A stretch of 64,000 nucleotides of DNA from Cryobacterium aureum (GCF_002954245.1 NZ_PPTG01000048.1:434001-498000), one strand, 5' to 3'; counted from the stretch's first letter, positions 30,338 through 40,606 are shown. A program made the numbers and translations. The notes: generated by a model from the sequence alone, not told the origin.

Positions 30338-31135
30338 CTAGTACGTCGGCGTGATGAGATTTTCGGGTACCTGAGCGGCAGCGTCACTGTCGACGAAGAA
30401 CATTGTGCGATACCGACCCTTGATGCCCGCAGCCGGCACCTCGTCGCGGCTCGCACCCGCAAGCGCCAGCCCAAGTGCTGAGGCTTTGTCGGACCCGGCC
30501 AGAACGAGCCAGACCCGGTTCGAGGAGTTGAGGACCGGTCGAGTGAGGGACAAACGGTCGGCGGGAGGCTTGGGGGAGTCGTGCACGGTGATCACACTGG
30601 CCTCGCGCTCCCGAATGCCGGATCGGTGCGGGAACAGCGACGCAATATGGCCGTCCGGGCCAACCCCGAGAAACGTTACGTCGAAACGGGGGTACTGGGC
30701 GCCCTCCGGAGCATGGGAGAGCAATTCCGCGGTGTACCGTGCCGCCGCTGCTTCCAGGGCGTCGTCACCGGCACCGGCATCGGTCGGGTCATCCGACGCA
30801 CCGAAGGCGTGGATGTTTTCCTTCGGCACATCGATGTGGTCCAGGAGTGCCTCTCTGGCCTGCGATTCGTTGCGTTCGGGATCGGCGCGGGGCACCCAAC
30901 GTTCATCTCCCCACCAAAAATTCACTCGCGACCAGTCAATGGTGTCGCGGGCGGCAGACTCATTGATGGCCGCAAGCACAGCAATACCCACCGAACCACC
31001 GGTCAGAACAACATTGGCTTCGTCCTGATCCTGCAATACATCGACCATGTTCGTCAGAAATCGGGCAGCGACCGACCCGGCCAGTGCCTGCTTACTCTGG
31101 TGCACCAGCACGCGTCGATCATTTGTCACGGTCAC
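30338..31135 (-). CDS. pgl: 6-phosphogluconolactonase
   Basis: 265 residues; hydrolyses 6-phosphogluconolactone in the oxidative pentose phosphate branch. Marks of the DevB/SOL family: L-T-G-G-S-V-G, W-W-G-D-E-R-W-V-P, R-N-E-S-Q-A-R-E and G-V-G-P-D-G-H-I-A-S-L-F. The GTG start overlaps the opcA stop (GTGA), so it is coupled as the last gene of the tkt-to-pgl operon. Confidence 0.96.
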   Translation of the reverse strand: MTVTNDRRVLVHQSKQALAGSVAARFLTNMVDVLQDQDEANVVLTGGSVGIAVLAAINESAARDTIDWSRVNFWWGDERWVPRADPERNESQAREALLDHIDVPKENIHAFGASDDPTDAGAGDDALEAAAARYTAELLSHAPEGAQYPRFDVTFLGVGPDGHIASLFPHRSGIREREASVITVHDSPKPPADRLSLTRPVLNSSNRVWLVLAGSDKASALGLALAGASRDEVPAAGIKGRYRTMFFVDSDAAAQVPENLITPTY

Positions 31136-32094
31136 ACTCCGGTTCCTTGGATCACCACGTCATCGAGTTGCGGCAGACCGCGCGTGATGACCTCACCATA
31201 CAGGTCGTCGGGATCCAGCCGGCGCAGTTCGTCGGCCAGGCAATCGCGCAGGCTGCGTCGTTTGAGCGTCAGATCCTGCACCGGCTGTCCCGGCTGGCTG
31301 AGGGTGGCGATGTCGGGAACCTCACGCTCGAGCGATATGACACCCGTCGCGCGGATCAGACGCACACCGTGCACGCCATTCGTCTGCGGTCCCGTCGTCA
31401 GTTCACAGACCACCGGCACCTGAAGCTGCATTTGCAGCCAGGCGGCCAACAGGGTCGTCGACGGGGATGCCGCGGCGCCGGTGACCTCAATTCCAGTGAT
31501 CGGTTCGTAGGGCGGCTGGTCGAGAACGGCGGCCAATTGGGCGCGCCACAGTGTGAGCCGGGTCCAGGCGAAGTCGGTGTCGCCCGGACGATAGCTGCTG
31601 CAGATCTGATGCAGGGCCGACTGGGGATCCGGTTGTGTGGACGCATCCGTGATCCGCCGATAGGCAATCCGGCCGAGCGGCGAATCCGCAGGAACAGCCG
31701 GAGCTGTTCCCGGCCACCAGGCAACGACCGGCGCATCCGGCAGCAGCAGGCCGGTGACGAGGCTCTCCGGGTCGTCTGCGGCATCGCCGTAGACCCGAAG
31801 AACGATGACCTCGCTCGCGCCGGCGTCACCGCCGACACGAATTTCTGCGTCCACCCGTGCGTCTGGTGTGGCCGCGGTGGAGCCGGGCTCCTGGGTGGAG
31901 ACGACGATGACGCGCATCGGATGCTCGCGCGAGGCATCGTTGGCAGCCTCGATGGCCTCCTCCTCGTGTCCGAGAGTCGAGGCAATGATCAGAGTGAGCA
32001 CACGGCCGAGGGCGACAGCGCCCCCCTCTTCCCGAATACGCACGAGCGCCTTCGAGATCTTCGCGGTTGTGGTGTTGGGCAGATCGACGATCAT
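31132..32094 (-). CDS. opcA: Glucose-6-phosphate dehydrogenase assembly protein OpcA
   Basis: 320 residues of the OpcA family, needed for active glucose-6-phosphate dehydrogenase in cyanobacteria and actinobacteria. Typical features are an N-terminal N-T-T-T-A-K-I-S-K-A-L, A-W-W-P-G-T-A-P at mid-length and R-R-I-T-D-A-S. It overlaps zwf upstream (ATGA) and pgl downstream (GTGA), consistent with co-production with its partner enzyme Zwf. Confidence 0.95.
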   Translation of the reverse strand: MIVDLPNTTTAKISKALVRIREEGGAVALGRVLTLIIASTLGHEEEAIEAANDASREHPMRVIVVSTQEPGSTAATPDARVDAEIRVGGDAGASEVIVLRVYGDAADDPESLVTGLLLPDAPVVAWWPGTAPAVPADSPLGRIAYRRITDASTQPDPQSALHQICSSYRPGDTDFAWTRLTLWRAQLAAVLDQPPYEPITGIEVTGAAASPSTTLLAAWLQMQLQVPVVCELTTGPQTNGVHGVRLIRATGVISLEREVPDIATLSQPGQPVQDLTLKRRSLRDCLADELRRLDPDDLYGEVITRGLPQLDDVVIQGTGV

Positions 32095-33632
32095 GGACGC
32101 CTCCAGGTGCGGCCGTCGCGGGCCAGTAGATCATCAGCGGATGTGGGGCCCCACGTTCCAGGGCGGTATTGCTCCGGCTGCCCCTGCGTGGCCCAGTACT
32201 CCTCGATCGGGTCGAGAATTTTCCAAGACAGTTCGACCTCCTCGTGACGGGGGAACAGCGGCGGGTCGCCGAGCAGCACGTCGAGAATGAGCCGCTCATA
32301 GGCCTCGGGGCTCGCCTCGGTGAAGGCGTGGCCATAGCCGAAGTCCATGGTCACGTCGCGTACCTGCATGACCACGCCGGGTACTTTCGAGCCGAACCGA
32401 ATCGTCACACCCTCGTCGGGCTGCACCCGGATCACCAGGGCGTTGTGGCCCAGTTCGGCGGTCTGGCCGGGGGCGAACAGGTACTGCGGGGCGCGTTTGA
32501 AGACCACGGCGATCTCGGTGACGCGGCGGCCGAGACGCTTGCCGGCGCGCAGGTAGAACGGCACGCCCGCCCAGCGACGAGTGTCGATGGTCAGGCGCAT
32601 GGCGGCGTAGGTCTCGGTGACCGATTCCGGGTTCATCCCGTCTTCTTCGAGAAAACCGGCGACCTTTTCACCGCCCTGCCATCCGCCGGCGTACTGGCCG
32701 CGGGCGGTTCCGAGGCCAAGGTCGGCGGGCAGTCGCACCGAGGCGAGCACCTTTTCCTTCTCAGCTCGCAGGTCGGCGGCGTCGAACGAGATGGGCTCTT
32801 CCATCGCAGTCAGGGCGAGAAGCTGCAGGAGGTGGTTCTGAATCACGTCGCGCGCAGCGCCGATGCCGTCGTAGTATCCGGCGCGACCGCCCACTCCGAT
32901 GTCCTCGGCCATGGTGATCTGCACGTGCTCGACGTGGTTCGCGTTCCACAGCGGTTCGAACATTTCGTTGGCGAAGCGCAGCGCCAGAATATTCTGCACC
33001 GTCTCTTTACCGAGGTAGTGATCGATCCGAAAGACAGAGTCGGGCGGAAAGACCGACTCGACGACTTCGTTCAACTGCCGTGCCGTCTTCAGGTCGCTGC
33101 CGAACGGCTTCTCAATGACCACGCGACGCCACTGGCCGTTTTTCTGTTCGGCCAGGCCGGATCGGCGCAGCTGCTCGGTGACCTGGGGGAACGCCTTCGG
33201 CGGAATGGCCAGGTAGAACGCATGGTTGCCCATCGTTCCCCGTTCGCGATCGAGGTCGTCTATGGTCTGGGTGAGGCGGGTGAATGCTTCATCGTCGTCG
33301 AAGGTGCCCGATACAAAACGGATGCCTTCAGCCAGCTGTGCCCAGACGTCTTCGTGGAACTCGGTGCGAGCGTGTTCCTTGACGGCGTCGTGCACAACCT
33401 GCATGAAGTCTTCGTTGTCCCAGTCGCGGCGGGCAAAGCCCACCAGGGCGAATCCGGGAGGCAACAACCCTCGGTTAGCAAGGTCATAGACCGCGGGCAT
33501 GAGTTTCTTGCGCGCCAGGTCACCGGTAACGCCGAAGATCACCAGGCTGGAGGGCCCGGCGATTCGAGTCAGTCGATAGTCGGAGGGGGACCTGAGCGGA
33601 TTAAACTCCGGAGTAATTTCCACCGGGGACAT
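32091..33632 (-). CDS. zwf: Glucose-6-phosphate 1-dehydrogenase
   Basis: 513 residues; oxidises glucose-6-phosphate to the lactone with NADP. The N-terminal F-G-V-T-G-D-L-A-R-K-K-L is the NADP loop and R-I-D-H-Y-L-G-K-E holds the substrate-binding His and Lys. The ATG at 33632 has AAGGAG six bases upstream; an open extension of 15 codons further up has no homology. The stop overlaps opcA. The 139-base gap before zwf is the only large gap from pgi to pgl and holds a hairpin. Confidence 0.97.
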   Translation of the reverse strand: MSPVEITPEFNPLRSPSDYRLTRIAGPSSLVIFGVTGDLARKKLMPAVYDLANRGLLPPGFALVGFARRDWDNEDFMQVVHDAVKEHARTEFHEDVWAQLAEGIRFVSGTFDDDEAFTRLTQTIDDLDRERGTMGNHAFYLAIPPKAFPQVTEQLRRSGLAEQKNGQWRRVVIEKPFGSDLKTARQLNEVVESVFPPDSVFRIDHYLGKETVQNILALRFANEMFEPLWNANHVEHVQITMAEDIGVGGRAGYYDGIGAARDVIQNHLLQLLALTAMEEPISFDAADLRAEKEKVLASVRLPADLGLGTARGQYAGGWQGGEKVAGFLEEDGMNPESVTETYAAMRLTIDTRRWAGVPFYLRAGKRLGRRVTEIAVVFKRAPQYLFAPGQTAELGHNALVIRVQPDEGVTIRFGSKVPGVVMQVRDVTMDFGYGHAFTEASPEAYERLILDVLLGDPPLFPRHEEVELSWKILDPIEEYWATQGQPEQYRPGTWGPTSADDLLARDGRTWRRP

Positions 33633-33710
33633 GCAGCTCCTTTGACGGGATAGTGCAGAAAGTTTGGGATTGCACACAGCGCGGGCGCTGGGAAAAGAAT
33701 AGTGCGTTCA

Positions 33711-33753
33711 GCTGGTTGATTCCTCGCGGTCTATCCGCGAGCAACCAACCAGC
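33711..33753 (-). terminator. Two-tier hairpin between pgi and zwf
   Basis: Outer arms GCTGGTTG (33711-33718) / CAACCAGC (33746-33753) and inner arms CTCGCGG (33723-33729) / CCGCGAG (33735-33741). There is no strong T run on the minus strand, so it may attenuate transcription or protect an mRNA end rather than fully terminate. Confidence 0.5.
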
Positions 33754-33771
33754 CTCTCGATTCCGGTATTG

Positions 33772-35373
33772 CTAGGCCAAGGCTTGGAACAGGGTGGAAA
33801 TATTCTGTTTCGGCTCCGTCAGGGTTAACGTCAGCACCGGACGCCCGTGCTCGGCGAGCACGCTCGCGTCGCCACTGGCCTGCGCCTGGATGAGTTCGCC
33901 AAAGGTGAACGGACGCTCGGGAATGTCGAGGTCGTCCGTCGGCGTGGCCAGAATTTGCAGGTAGACCGCCGTCGCCGGACCGCCCTTGTGGAACTGGCCG
34001 GTGGAGTGCAGAAAGCGCGGCCCCCAGCCGAACGTGACCGGACGCTTCGACAGGGCGGCGAGCTTGTTGCGAATCTCGGCCAGCTCCGGCAGTGCCAGGC
34101 GGTCGACGTAGGCCTGCACGGCGACGTAGCCGTCGGGGCCGAGCTCCTCGAGCAGCGCGTCGATCGCCGAGGCGAGGTCGCTTGCCGCTCCGATGACGTG
34201 CGGCGTGCCACGCACTTCGATGCCGTCGGCGATGAACGCGGCCGGCTCCGGCCCGGGACGGGCATCGAGGAGACCGCGCGTGGCGATCTTTGCAGACTCC
34301 ACGTCGGGCTGGTCGAACGGGTTGATGCCCAGCAGGCGCCCGGCAACGACCGTCGCGTATTCCCAGACCAGGAACTGCGCTCCGAGGGTTCCGCTGACGC
34401 GAATCTCGTCGCCTGAGTCAGGGAACAGTTCGGTTCCGGCATCAGCGACGACCCGCACGAGCTGCACGTCCGGCAGCGTTTCGGTCAGCTCGGGAGCGTC
34501 CAGTTCGAGCACGACTGGCAAGATGCCGGTACCGAGCTTGCCGGTGGACTCGGCAATGAGCTGTTCGACCCAGTCGGCGAACCCGACGATGTGGGTACCG
34601 TCCGATACGATGGCGAGCTTGTCGCGGCGCGGGCTGGTGGCGGCGATCGCCGCACCGAGCACTAGTCCCGGGTTCTCGGGCGAGTCAACGGCCAGGGCCA
34701 GGGCGACGGACTCGGCCTCGTCGAGGAGCGCACCGACGTCGACGCCGGCCAACCCGGACGGCACGAGACCGAACGCGGTCAGTGCGGAGTAGCGTCCGCC
34801 AACGGTGGGGTCGGCGTTGAAAACGCGGTAGCCGGCTTCTCGAGCGGATGCCTCGAGCGGCGATCCGGGATCGGTCACGACGATGATGCGCTCGGCCGGA
34901 TCGATGCCGATCGCGCGGAAAGCGCGTTCGAACACGCGGCGCTGGCTGTCGGTCTCGACGGTTGAGCCGCTCTTGGACGAGACGACGAGGGCCGTTCCGA
35001 CCAGGTTGTCGTTCAAAGCGGCCAGCACCTGGCCGGGGTCGGTGGCGTCGAGCACGGTGAGGCTCACACCGGCGGTGCGGGTGATGACCTCGGGGGCGAG
35101 CGATGATCCGCCCATGCCGGCGAGGGCGATCTGGGTGACACCGCGAGCCTGAAGAGTGTCTCGTAGTTCCACGATTTCGGCCACGAGAGGGCGGGACACG
35201 GCTACAGATTCGGTCCAGCCGAGACGCAAAGCCGCCTCAGCTTCGGCTTCCGGTCCCCAGAGTGCGGGGTCGAGTGCGGTGATTCCGGAGGCGACCAGGT
35301 CTGTGACGAGGGTGGGCACGGTGGAGCGAACGGCGTCAGCCGCAGCGCCACTCACCGAGATCCGAAAGCTCAT
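33772..35373 (-). CDS. pgi: Glucose-6-phosphate isomerase
   Basis: 533 residues; interconverts glucose-6-phosphate and fructose-6-phosphate. The sugar-phosphate binding parts are clear: G-M-G-G-S-S-L-A-P-E-V and S-S-K-S-G-S-T-V-E-T. It is the divergent actinobacterial type that stands next to transaldolase, not the E. coli type. Its ATG shares one base with the tal stop (TAATG), so it is translationally coupled to tal. Confidence 0.93.
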   Translation of the reverse strand: MSFRISVSGAAADAVRSTVPTLVTDLVASGITALDPALWGPEAEAEAALRLGWTESVAVSRPLVAEIVELRDTLQARGVTQIALAGMGGSSLAPEVITRTAGVSLTVLDATDPGQVLAALNDNLVGTALVVSSKSGSTVETDSQRRVFERAFRAIGIDPAERIIVVTDPGSPLEASAREAGYRVFNADPTVGGRYSALTAFGLVPSGLAGVDVGALLDEAESVALALAVDSPENPGLVLGAAIAATSPRRDKLAIVSDGTHIVGFADWVEQLIAESTGKLGTGILPVVLELDAPELTETLPDVQLVRVVADAGTELFPDSGDEIRVSGTLGAQFLVWEYATVVAGRLLGINPFDQPDVESAKIATRGLLDARPGPEPAAFIADGIEVRGTPHVIGAASDLASAIDALLEELGPDGYVAVQAYVDRLALPELAEIRNKLAALSKRPVTFGWGPRFLHSTGQFHKGGPATAVYLQILATPTDDLDIPERPFTFGELIQAQASGDASVLAEHGRPVLTLTLTEPKQNISTLFQALA

Positions 35374-36500
35374 TAGACTGCCGCGCTGGTCGAGGCTGCG
35401 GTAAGAGCGGTCTGCACGGTGTCCAGCAGTTCGTTCCAGGACACCTCGAACTTGGAGAGACCTTCTTCTTCGAGCAGACGGGTGACGTCGTCGTAGGAGA
35501 TGCCCTGAGCGGCCAGCGCGTCGAGGGCGGCGTTCGCCGCGGTGTACGAGCCGGTGACCGAGTCGGCCGGGATGACGCCGTGGTCGGCCGTGGCCTTCAT
35601 GGTCTTCTCCGGCATGGTGTTGACGACCTCGGGGGCGACGAGCTCGGTGACGTAAAGGGTGTCGGGCAGGCTGGCATCCTTGACGCCGGTCGAGGCCCAG
35701 AGCGGGCGCTGCTTGGTGGCTCCGGCCTTGATCAGGCCAAGCGCACGCTCACTGCTGAACGCCTGCTCGTAGACCTGGTAGGCGAGCTGGGCGTTGGCGA
35801 CGCCGGCCTTGCTCTTCAGAGCCAGGGCTTCGGGGGTGCCGATCGCTTCGAGGCGGGTGTTGATCTCGGAGTCGACACGCGAGACGAAGAACGAGGCAAC
35901 AGAGTGAATCGTGGAGAGGTCGATTCCGGCGGCCTTGGCCTGCTCGAGTCCGGCCAGGTAGGCGTTGATGACCTGGCGGTGACGCTCCAGGCTGAAGATC
36001 AGAGTGACGTTGACGCTGATACCGAGGGCGATGGTGGCCGTGATGGCTTCCAGTCCTTCGATCGTCGCGGGGATCTTGATCATCGCGTTGGGGCGGTTGA
36101 CTTTTTTCCAGAGCTGCTGGGCTTGGGCAACCGTGCCGGCTGTGTCGCGGGCGAGGCTCGGCTCGACCTCGATCGAGACGCGACCGTCCTGGCCGTTGGT
36201 CGAGTCGTAGACCGGGCGGAAGATGTCGCAGGCGGCGGCAACGTCGTCCGTGGTGATCGCGAAGACGGCGTCGGTCACGTTGGTGCCGGCAGCGGCCAGG
36301 GTCGCAACCTGCTCGGTGTACGCCTCGCCCTTGGCGAGGGCGCCGGCGAAGATGGTCGGGTTGGTGGTGACACCGACGACGTTGCTGTTCTTGATCAGGT
36401 CTTGCAGTCCACCGGAGTTGATTCGCTCACGGGAGAGGTCGTCAAGCCAGATGCTGACGCCGGCGGCGGACAGCTGGGCGAGGGGGGTGGCGTTTGTCAT
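35373..36500 (-). CDS. tal: Transaldolase
   Basis: 375 residues; moves a three-carbon unit between sugar phosphates. V-T-T-N-P-T-I-F opens the barrel and the Schiff-base Lys is in M-I-K-I-P-A-T. The length matches the actinobacterial TalB-like form. AGGAG lies nine bases before the ATG. It follows tkt by 109 bases. Confidence 0.96.
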   Translation of the reverse strand: MTNATPLAQLSAAGVSIWLDDLSRERINSGGLQDLIKNSNVVGVTTNPTIFAGALAKGEAYTEQVATLAAAGTNVTDAVFAITTDDVAAACDIFRPVYDSTNGQDGRVSIEVEPSLARDTAGTVAQAQQLWKKVNRPNAMIKIPATIEGLEAITATIALGISVNVTLIFSLERHRQVINAYLAGLEQAKAAGIDLSTIHSVASFFVSRVDSEINTRLEAIGTPEALALKSKAGVANAQLAYQVYEQAFSSERALGLIKAGATKQRPLWASTGVKDASLPDTLYVTELVAPEVVNTMPEKTMKATADHGVIPADSVTGSYTAANAALDALAAQGISYDDVTRLLEEEGLSKFEVSWNELLDTVQTALTAASTSAAV

Positions 36501-36609
36501 GGGTGAAAATCTCCTGGTTGTGCTGCTTACGGCAGCGATCTGGTGCGGTGTGTGGAGAGGAACGGTGGTGTGACGCTAAAAAGGTGCTGACCCCGTATCA
36601 GGGGTAACG

Positions 36610-38703
36610 TCAAGCTGCGCTGATTGATTCCTTGGCGGCGGCGACGACGGCTTCGGTGGTGATGCCGAATTCACGGAACAGCGTCTGGTAGTCAGCAGAT
36701 GCCCCGAAGTGCTCGATCGAGATGCTCCGGCCGGCGTCGCCGACGTAGCTCCGCCAGGTCAGCGCGAGGCCGGCTTCCACCGACACTCGAGCGGTGATTG
36801 CGGCGGGCAGTACGGATTCGCGGTACTCGCTGCTCTGCTCTTCGAACCATTCCAGGCAGGGAGCGCTGACGACGCGGGCGTTGATGCCCTCGGCGGCGAG
36901 CTGGGCGCGGGCATCCACGGCGAGTTGCACTTCGGAGCCGGTACCGATGAGGATCACGTCGGGAGTGCCGCCGGCCGCTTCGGCCAGCACGTAGGCGCCG
37001 CGAGCGACGTTCTTCGCGGAGGCGAAAATCTCATCGGATGCTGCGCCCTCGCCGCGCTCGTAGACGGGGATGTTCTGGCGGGTCAGCGCGATGCCGGCCG
37101 GGCCGCCCCGGCGTTCCAGGATGGTCTTCCAGGCCCAGGCGGTCTCGTTGGCGTCGCCGGGACGAACCACGTCGAGCCCCGGAATGGCGCGCAGAGTCGC
37201 AAGCTGCTCAATCGGCTGGTGGGTAGGGCCGTCCTCGCCGAGCGCGACGGAGTCGTGGGTCCAGACGAAGATCGACGGTGCCTTCATGAGCGCGGCCAGG
37301 CGAACGGCCGGGCGCATGTAGTCGCTGAAGATGAGGAACGTTCCGCCGAACGGGCGTGTATTGCCGTGCAGCACGATGCCGTTGAGAATGGCGGCCATGG
37401 CGTGCTCCCGAATGCCGAAGTGCAACACCCGACCGTAGGGGTTTCCGGTCCATTCACCGGTGGAGTGCTCGCTCGGAATGAACGAGGCTGCGCCGCCGAT
37501 GGTGGTGTTGTTCGATTCGGCAAGGTCGGCCGAGCCGCCCCACAGTTCGGGGATGACGCCGCCGAGGGCGGTGAGTACCTTGCCCGACGCCGCGCGAGTG
37601 GAGACCGGCGTGCCGCCGGCGAACACCGGGAGGGCGTCGTCGACACCGTCGGGCAGGTCGCCGGAGAGTACGCGGTCGAGCAAAATTTTGCGTTCCGGGT
37701 TGGCGACGGCCCAGGCGTCGAACTGCACGGTCCACTCCGCGTGTGCGGCAGCACCACGCGCCAGGGCCAGACGGGTGTGCGCGATGACCTCGGGGGCCAC
37801 GTCGAAGGTCTTTTCCGGGTCGAAGCCGAGAACGGTCTTGACTCCGGCGAGTTCTTCGGCCCCGAGGGCGGAGCCGTGGATCTTGCCGGTGTTCTGCTTC
37901 TTCGGGCTCGGCCAGCCGATGATCGTCTTGAGGATGATCAGGCTGGGCTTGCCTGTTTCGTTCTGGGCGGCTTCAATTGCCGCATTCAGTTCGGCGACGT
38001 CTTCGACATAGGAGCCGGTCTTCTTCCAGTCCACCGTCTGCACGTGCCAGTCGTAGGCGGCGTAGCGCGCGGCGACATCCTCGGTGAAAGCGATGTTGGT
38101 GTCGTCTTCAATGGAGATCTGGTTGCTGTCGTAGATGGCAATCAGGTTGCCGAGCTGCTGGTGGCCGGCGAGGGAGGATGCCTCGCTCGTGATGCCTTCC
38201 TGCAGGTCGCCATCGCCGGCGATGACGTAGACGAAGTGATCGAACGGGCTGGCGCCGGTGGCGGCATCCGGATCGAACAAGCCACGCTCAAAACGCGACG
38301 CGTAGGCGAAACCGACAGCGGATGCCAGTCCCTGGCCGAGCGGGCCGGTGGTGATCTCGACGCCGTCGGTGTGGCCGTATTCCGGGTGGCCGGGGGTCTT
38401 GGAACCCCAAGTGCGCAGGGCCTTGAGGTCTTCCAGCTCGAGGCCGTAGCCGCCGAGGTATAACTGCACGTACTGGGTCAGCGAGCTGTGGCCGACCGAC
38501 AGGATGAATCGGTCGCGACCGATCCACTCGTTGTCGGCCGGGTCGCGGCGCATGATCTTTTGAAACAGGAGGTAGGCGGCGGGAGCGAGACTCATCGCGG
38601 TGCCCGGATGCCCATTCCCAACCTTCTCCACGGCGTCGGCCGCCAGAATGCGTGCGGTGTCAACCGCCTGATCGTCAACGGAATCCCATTGGAAAGCTGC
38701 CAC
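36610..38703 (-). CDS. tkt: Transketolase
   Basis: 697 residues; a thiamine-diphosphate enzyme of the non-oxidative pentose phosphate branch. G-N-G-H-P-G is near the N-terminus, the cofactor motif runs from G-D-G-D-L-Q-E-G to Y-D-S-N-Q, and the pyrimidine part has F-G-I-R-E-H-A-M. The GTG at 38703 gives the usual start A-A-F-Q-W-D and has AAGGG about ten bases upstream; 30 further codons upstream are open but unlike the family. It is first gene of the minus-strand operon. Confidence 0.96.
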   Translation of the reverse strand: MAAFQWDSVDDQAVDTARILAADAVEKVGNGHPGTAMSLAPAAYLLFQKIMRRDPADNEWIGRDRFILSVGHSSLTQYVQLYLGGYGLELEDLKALRTWGSKTPGHPEYGHTDGVEITTGPLGQGLASAVGFAYASRFERGLFDPDAATGASPFDHFVYVIAGDGDLQEGITSEASSLAGHQQLGNLIAIYDSNQISIEDDTNIAFTEDVAARYAAYDWHVQTVDWKKTGSYVEDVAELNAAIEAAQNETGKPSLIILKTIIGWPSPKKQNTGKIHGSALGAEELAGVKTVLGFDPEKTFDVAPEVIAHTRLALARGAAAHAEWTVQFDAWAVANPERKILLDRVLSGDLPDGVDDALPVFAGGTPVSTRAASGKVLTALGGVIPELWGGSADLAESNNTTIGGAASFIPSEHSTGEWTGNPYGRVLHFGIREHAMAAILNGIVLHGNTRPFGGTFLIFSDYMRPAVRLAALMKAPSIFVWTHDSVALGEDGPTHQPIEQLATLRAIPGLDVVRPGDANETAWAWKTILERRGGPAGIALTRQNIPVYERGEGAASDEIFASAKNVARGAYVLAEAAGGTPDVILIGTGSEVQLAVDARAQLAAEGINARVVSAPCLEWFEEQSSEYRESVLPAAITARVSVEAGLALTWRSYVGDAGRSISIEHFGASADYQTLFREFGITTEAVVAAAKESISAA

Positions 38704-38732
38704 GTCACGTAACCCTTCATTGAAGCGAAGGC

Positions 38733-38748
38733 GGGTTGAGCTCAACCC
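38733..38748. promoter_or_regulatory. Perfect 16-bp palindrome upstream of tkt
   Basis: GGGTTGAGCTCAACCC lies 30-45 bases before the tkt start codon, inside the predicted leader. It could be an operator for a dimeric regulator or an RNA hairpin near the ribosome site. Confidence 0.6.
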
Positions 38749-39010
38749 ATCCTTTGATAGTTGTGCAAGTGTCGGCAGCCGTGTCACCGGCAACGCCGCG
38801 CCATCCGGCGCGGGACTGCAAGCGAAACATCACCCCCGGCGAGTTGGCCTGCTGGTGCAGCCATCTCCCACCCGGGGGCTCGCCGAACTACTGATTCACT
38901 GTGGGGAGCACTATAAGTATAGGGACGAATGACCCGGGACGCTCGAATTGACGTGGCATGACGACACAATCTGGATTCGTCCGGGGTGGAGCGTCCCTCG
39001 AGGCGTGTCC

Positions 39011-39016
39011 TAGAAT
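39011..39016 (+). promoter_or_regulatory. -10 box of ctaB
   Basis: TAGAAT predicts a start near 39023 and a short leader with AGAGGA four bases before the ATG at 39046. Confidence 0.55.
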
Positions 39017-39045
39017 AAGAAGACTTGCCTAGCGTTAGAGGATTA

Positions 39046-39966
39046 ATGGACGTCGCCCTGAAGACCCCGGTCCGGAGCGGACCGCGCACAGTGAAGCGCA
39101 CCCTCAAGGCCTACGTCTCCCTAACCAAACCGCGCGTGGTCGAGCTGCTCCTCGTGGTGACGGCACCCACCATGCTCCTCGCAGAGCGCGGCATCCCGAG
39201 CCTCTGGCTGATCCTCGCGACGCTCGTCGGCGGGTCGCTCAGTGCGGGTTCCGCCGGTGCCTTCAACTGTTACCTCGATCGTGATATCGACCGCCTCATG
39301 AAGCGCACCAAGAATCGTCCCCTGGTCACCGGAGAACTCAGCGACCGAGAAGCGTTGATCTTTGCGTGGGCGCTGGGAGCGGCATCCATTCTGTGGCTTG
39401 GCCTGCTGACCAACTGGCTGGCCGCTGCGCTGTCGTTCGGCGCGATTCTGCTCTACGTCGTGTTCTACACGATCATTCTCAAGCGTCGTACCCCGCAGAA
39501 CATTGTCTGGGGTGGTGTGGCCGGTTGCATGCCCGTGCTAATCGGTTGGGCGGCCGTGACCGGCGAACTGTCCTGGCCACCGGTCATTCTGTTCATGATT
39601 ATCTTCCTGTGGACACCGCCACACTACTGGCCGCTTTCCATGAAGTACCGCGCGGACTACCAAGCTGCCGGCGTGCCGATGCTCGCCGTCGTGCGTGGTC
39701 GCGCACAGGTGGGCCTGCAGGTCATCTTGTACGCGTGGGCCACGGTCGCCTGCTCTCTGCTGCTGATTCCGATCGCGGACATGGGTCTTCTCTACAGCTT
39801 TACTGCCCTGGTCACGGGTGGCTGGTTCATCTACGAGACGCATCGGCTGTACAGCCTTGCGATTCGACACGAGCATGTGTCACCGATGCGTGTCTTCCAT
39901 GGCTCGATCGCGTACCTGACGCTGTTGTTCGTGGCCGTTGGAGTGGATCCGCTGCTTCCGTTCTAG
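39046..39966 (+). CDS. ctaB: Heme O synthase (protoheme IX farnesyltransferase)
   Basis: A 306-residue UbiA-family membrane enzyme that adds a farnesyl group to protoheme, giving heme O for cytochrome oxidase. The Asp-rich motif [15 protein letters not shown] is present, followed by R-P-L-V-T-G. About nine membrane helices are apparent. The ATG at 39046 has a ribosome site; a TTG at 39025 in the same frame is less likely. ctaA, the next enzyme of the pathway, lies nearby on the other strand. Confidence 0.95.
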   Translation: MDVALKTPVRSGPRTVKRTLKAYVSLTKPRVVELLLVVTAPTMLLAERGIPSLWLILATLVGGSLSAGSAGAFNCYLDRDIDRLMKRTKNRPLVTGELSDREALIFAWALGAASILWLGLLTNWLAAALSFGAILLYVVFYTIILKRRTPQNIVWGGVAGCMPVLIGWAAVTGELSWPPVILFMIIFLWTPPHYWPLSMKYRADYQAAGVPMLAVVRGRAQVGLQVILYAWATVACSLLLIPIADMGLLYSFTALVTGGWFIYETHRLYSLAIRHEHVSPMRVFHGSIAYLTLLFVAVGVDPLLPF

Positions 39967-39969
39967 GCC

Positions 39970-39988
39970 GCGGGCCTGCCGAGCCCGC
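39970..39988. terminator. Possible terminator hairpin after ctaB
   Basis: GCGGGC (39970-39975) pairs with GCCCGC (39983-39988) between convergent genes. No T tract, so the assignment is weak. Confidence 0.35.
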
Positions 39989-40012
39989 AGCGGATGCTCA
40001 GACCCTGGGTGT

Positions 40013-40600
40013 TCAGACCCGGCGAGTGAGTCGGGCGTCGATCTTGCCGACGTCGGCCGAATGGATCACGACCGTGACCACTCGGCCGGCCAGGGCCATC
40101 GCCGTTGCAGTGAAGTCGAAGGCAGTCACTGTGATGGCGGCAAGGGCCGTGTCGTCGACGACCAGGTTCGACCGGTGCGCCAGCGCGAGTTCGATCTCCG
40201 ACTGCTGGTGCGTGTGGCGTTCGGCCCATAGTTGCGACCCGAAGTCGTAGGGGTTCTTGGCGAAGTTCATCACGATGTACTGCAGGTGCTGGTTGAGTGC
40301 GTCTCGAATCGGGTCGCCGCCGCGATTGGTGGAGCCCGGAACATCGGTGAAGACAAAGCCGCGCAGTTCGGCGATGCCGACCGGACCGGCCGGGGAATCC
40401 TCAAACCAGAAATTACCCGACTGGTCGGCGAGCCAATAGTGCGCCTGCGCCTCGAGCGTGCGTCCGTGGTTGCCGTACCAGCTCCAGCCGCGTTCCTGCA
40501 AGCGTGGCTGACGCACGAACCCGAAGACCGGAGGGCCGAACAGGGCAAGGCGGGCCGCGTCGTCTGGCGGCTTCGATTTGGCTCCCGGTGCGAGATGCAT
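40013..40600 (-). CDS. Conserved-looking protein of unknown function
   Basis: 195 residues that I do not recognise. The protein looks soluble, with no signal peptide or membrane helix, and is rich in aromatic residues and His in the middle (W-S-W-Y-G-N-H-G, Y-W-L-A-D, N-F-W-F-E-D, W-A-E-R-H-T-H-Q-Q). The ATG at 40600 is supported by a TACTCT box six bases upstream. It lies downstream of ctaA on the same strand but has its own promoter, so a role in heme or oxidase biology is only a guess from position. Confidence 0.75.
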   Translation of the reverse strand: MHLAPGAKSKPPDDAARLALFGPPVFGFVRQPRLQERGWSWYGNHGRTLEAQAHYWLADQSGNFWFEDSPAGPVGIAELRGFVFTDVPGSTNRGGDPIRDALNQHLQYIVMNFAKNPYDFGSQLWAERHTHQQSEIELALAHRSNLVVDDTALAAITVTAFDFTATAMALAGRVVTVVIHSADVGKIDARLTRRV

Positions 40601-40606
40601 GTCTGG

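Larger units (their letters stand above)
38704..39045. other. Divergent control region between tkt and ctaB
   Basis: No gene seen. From left to right it holds a 16-bp palindrome near the tkt start (38733-38748), a CTATA-AG-TATAG palindrome (38911-38922) that includes a TATACT -10 box for tkt on the minus strand, and TAGAAT (39011-39016) for ctaB. The tkt leader would be about 200 nt. Confidence 0.55.

Noticed and set aside
32169-33653. 494-codon plus-strand frame opposite zwf
   Set aside because: Shadow of zwf; the minus frame has the NADP loop and active-site motif.
36709-38463. 584-codon plus-strand frame opposite tkt
   Set aside because: Shadow of transketolase created by high third-position GC.
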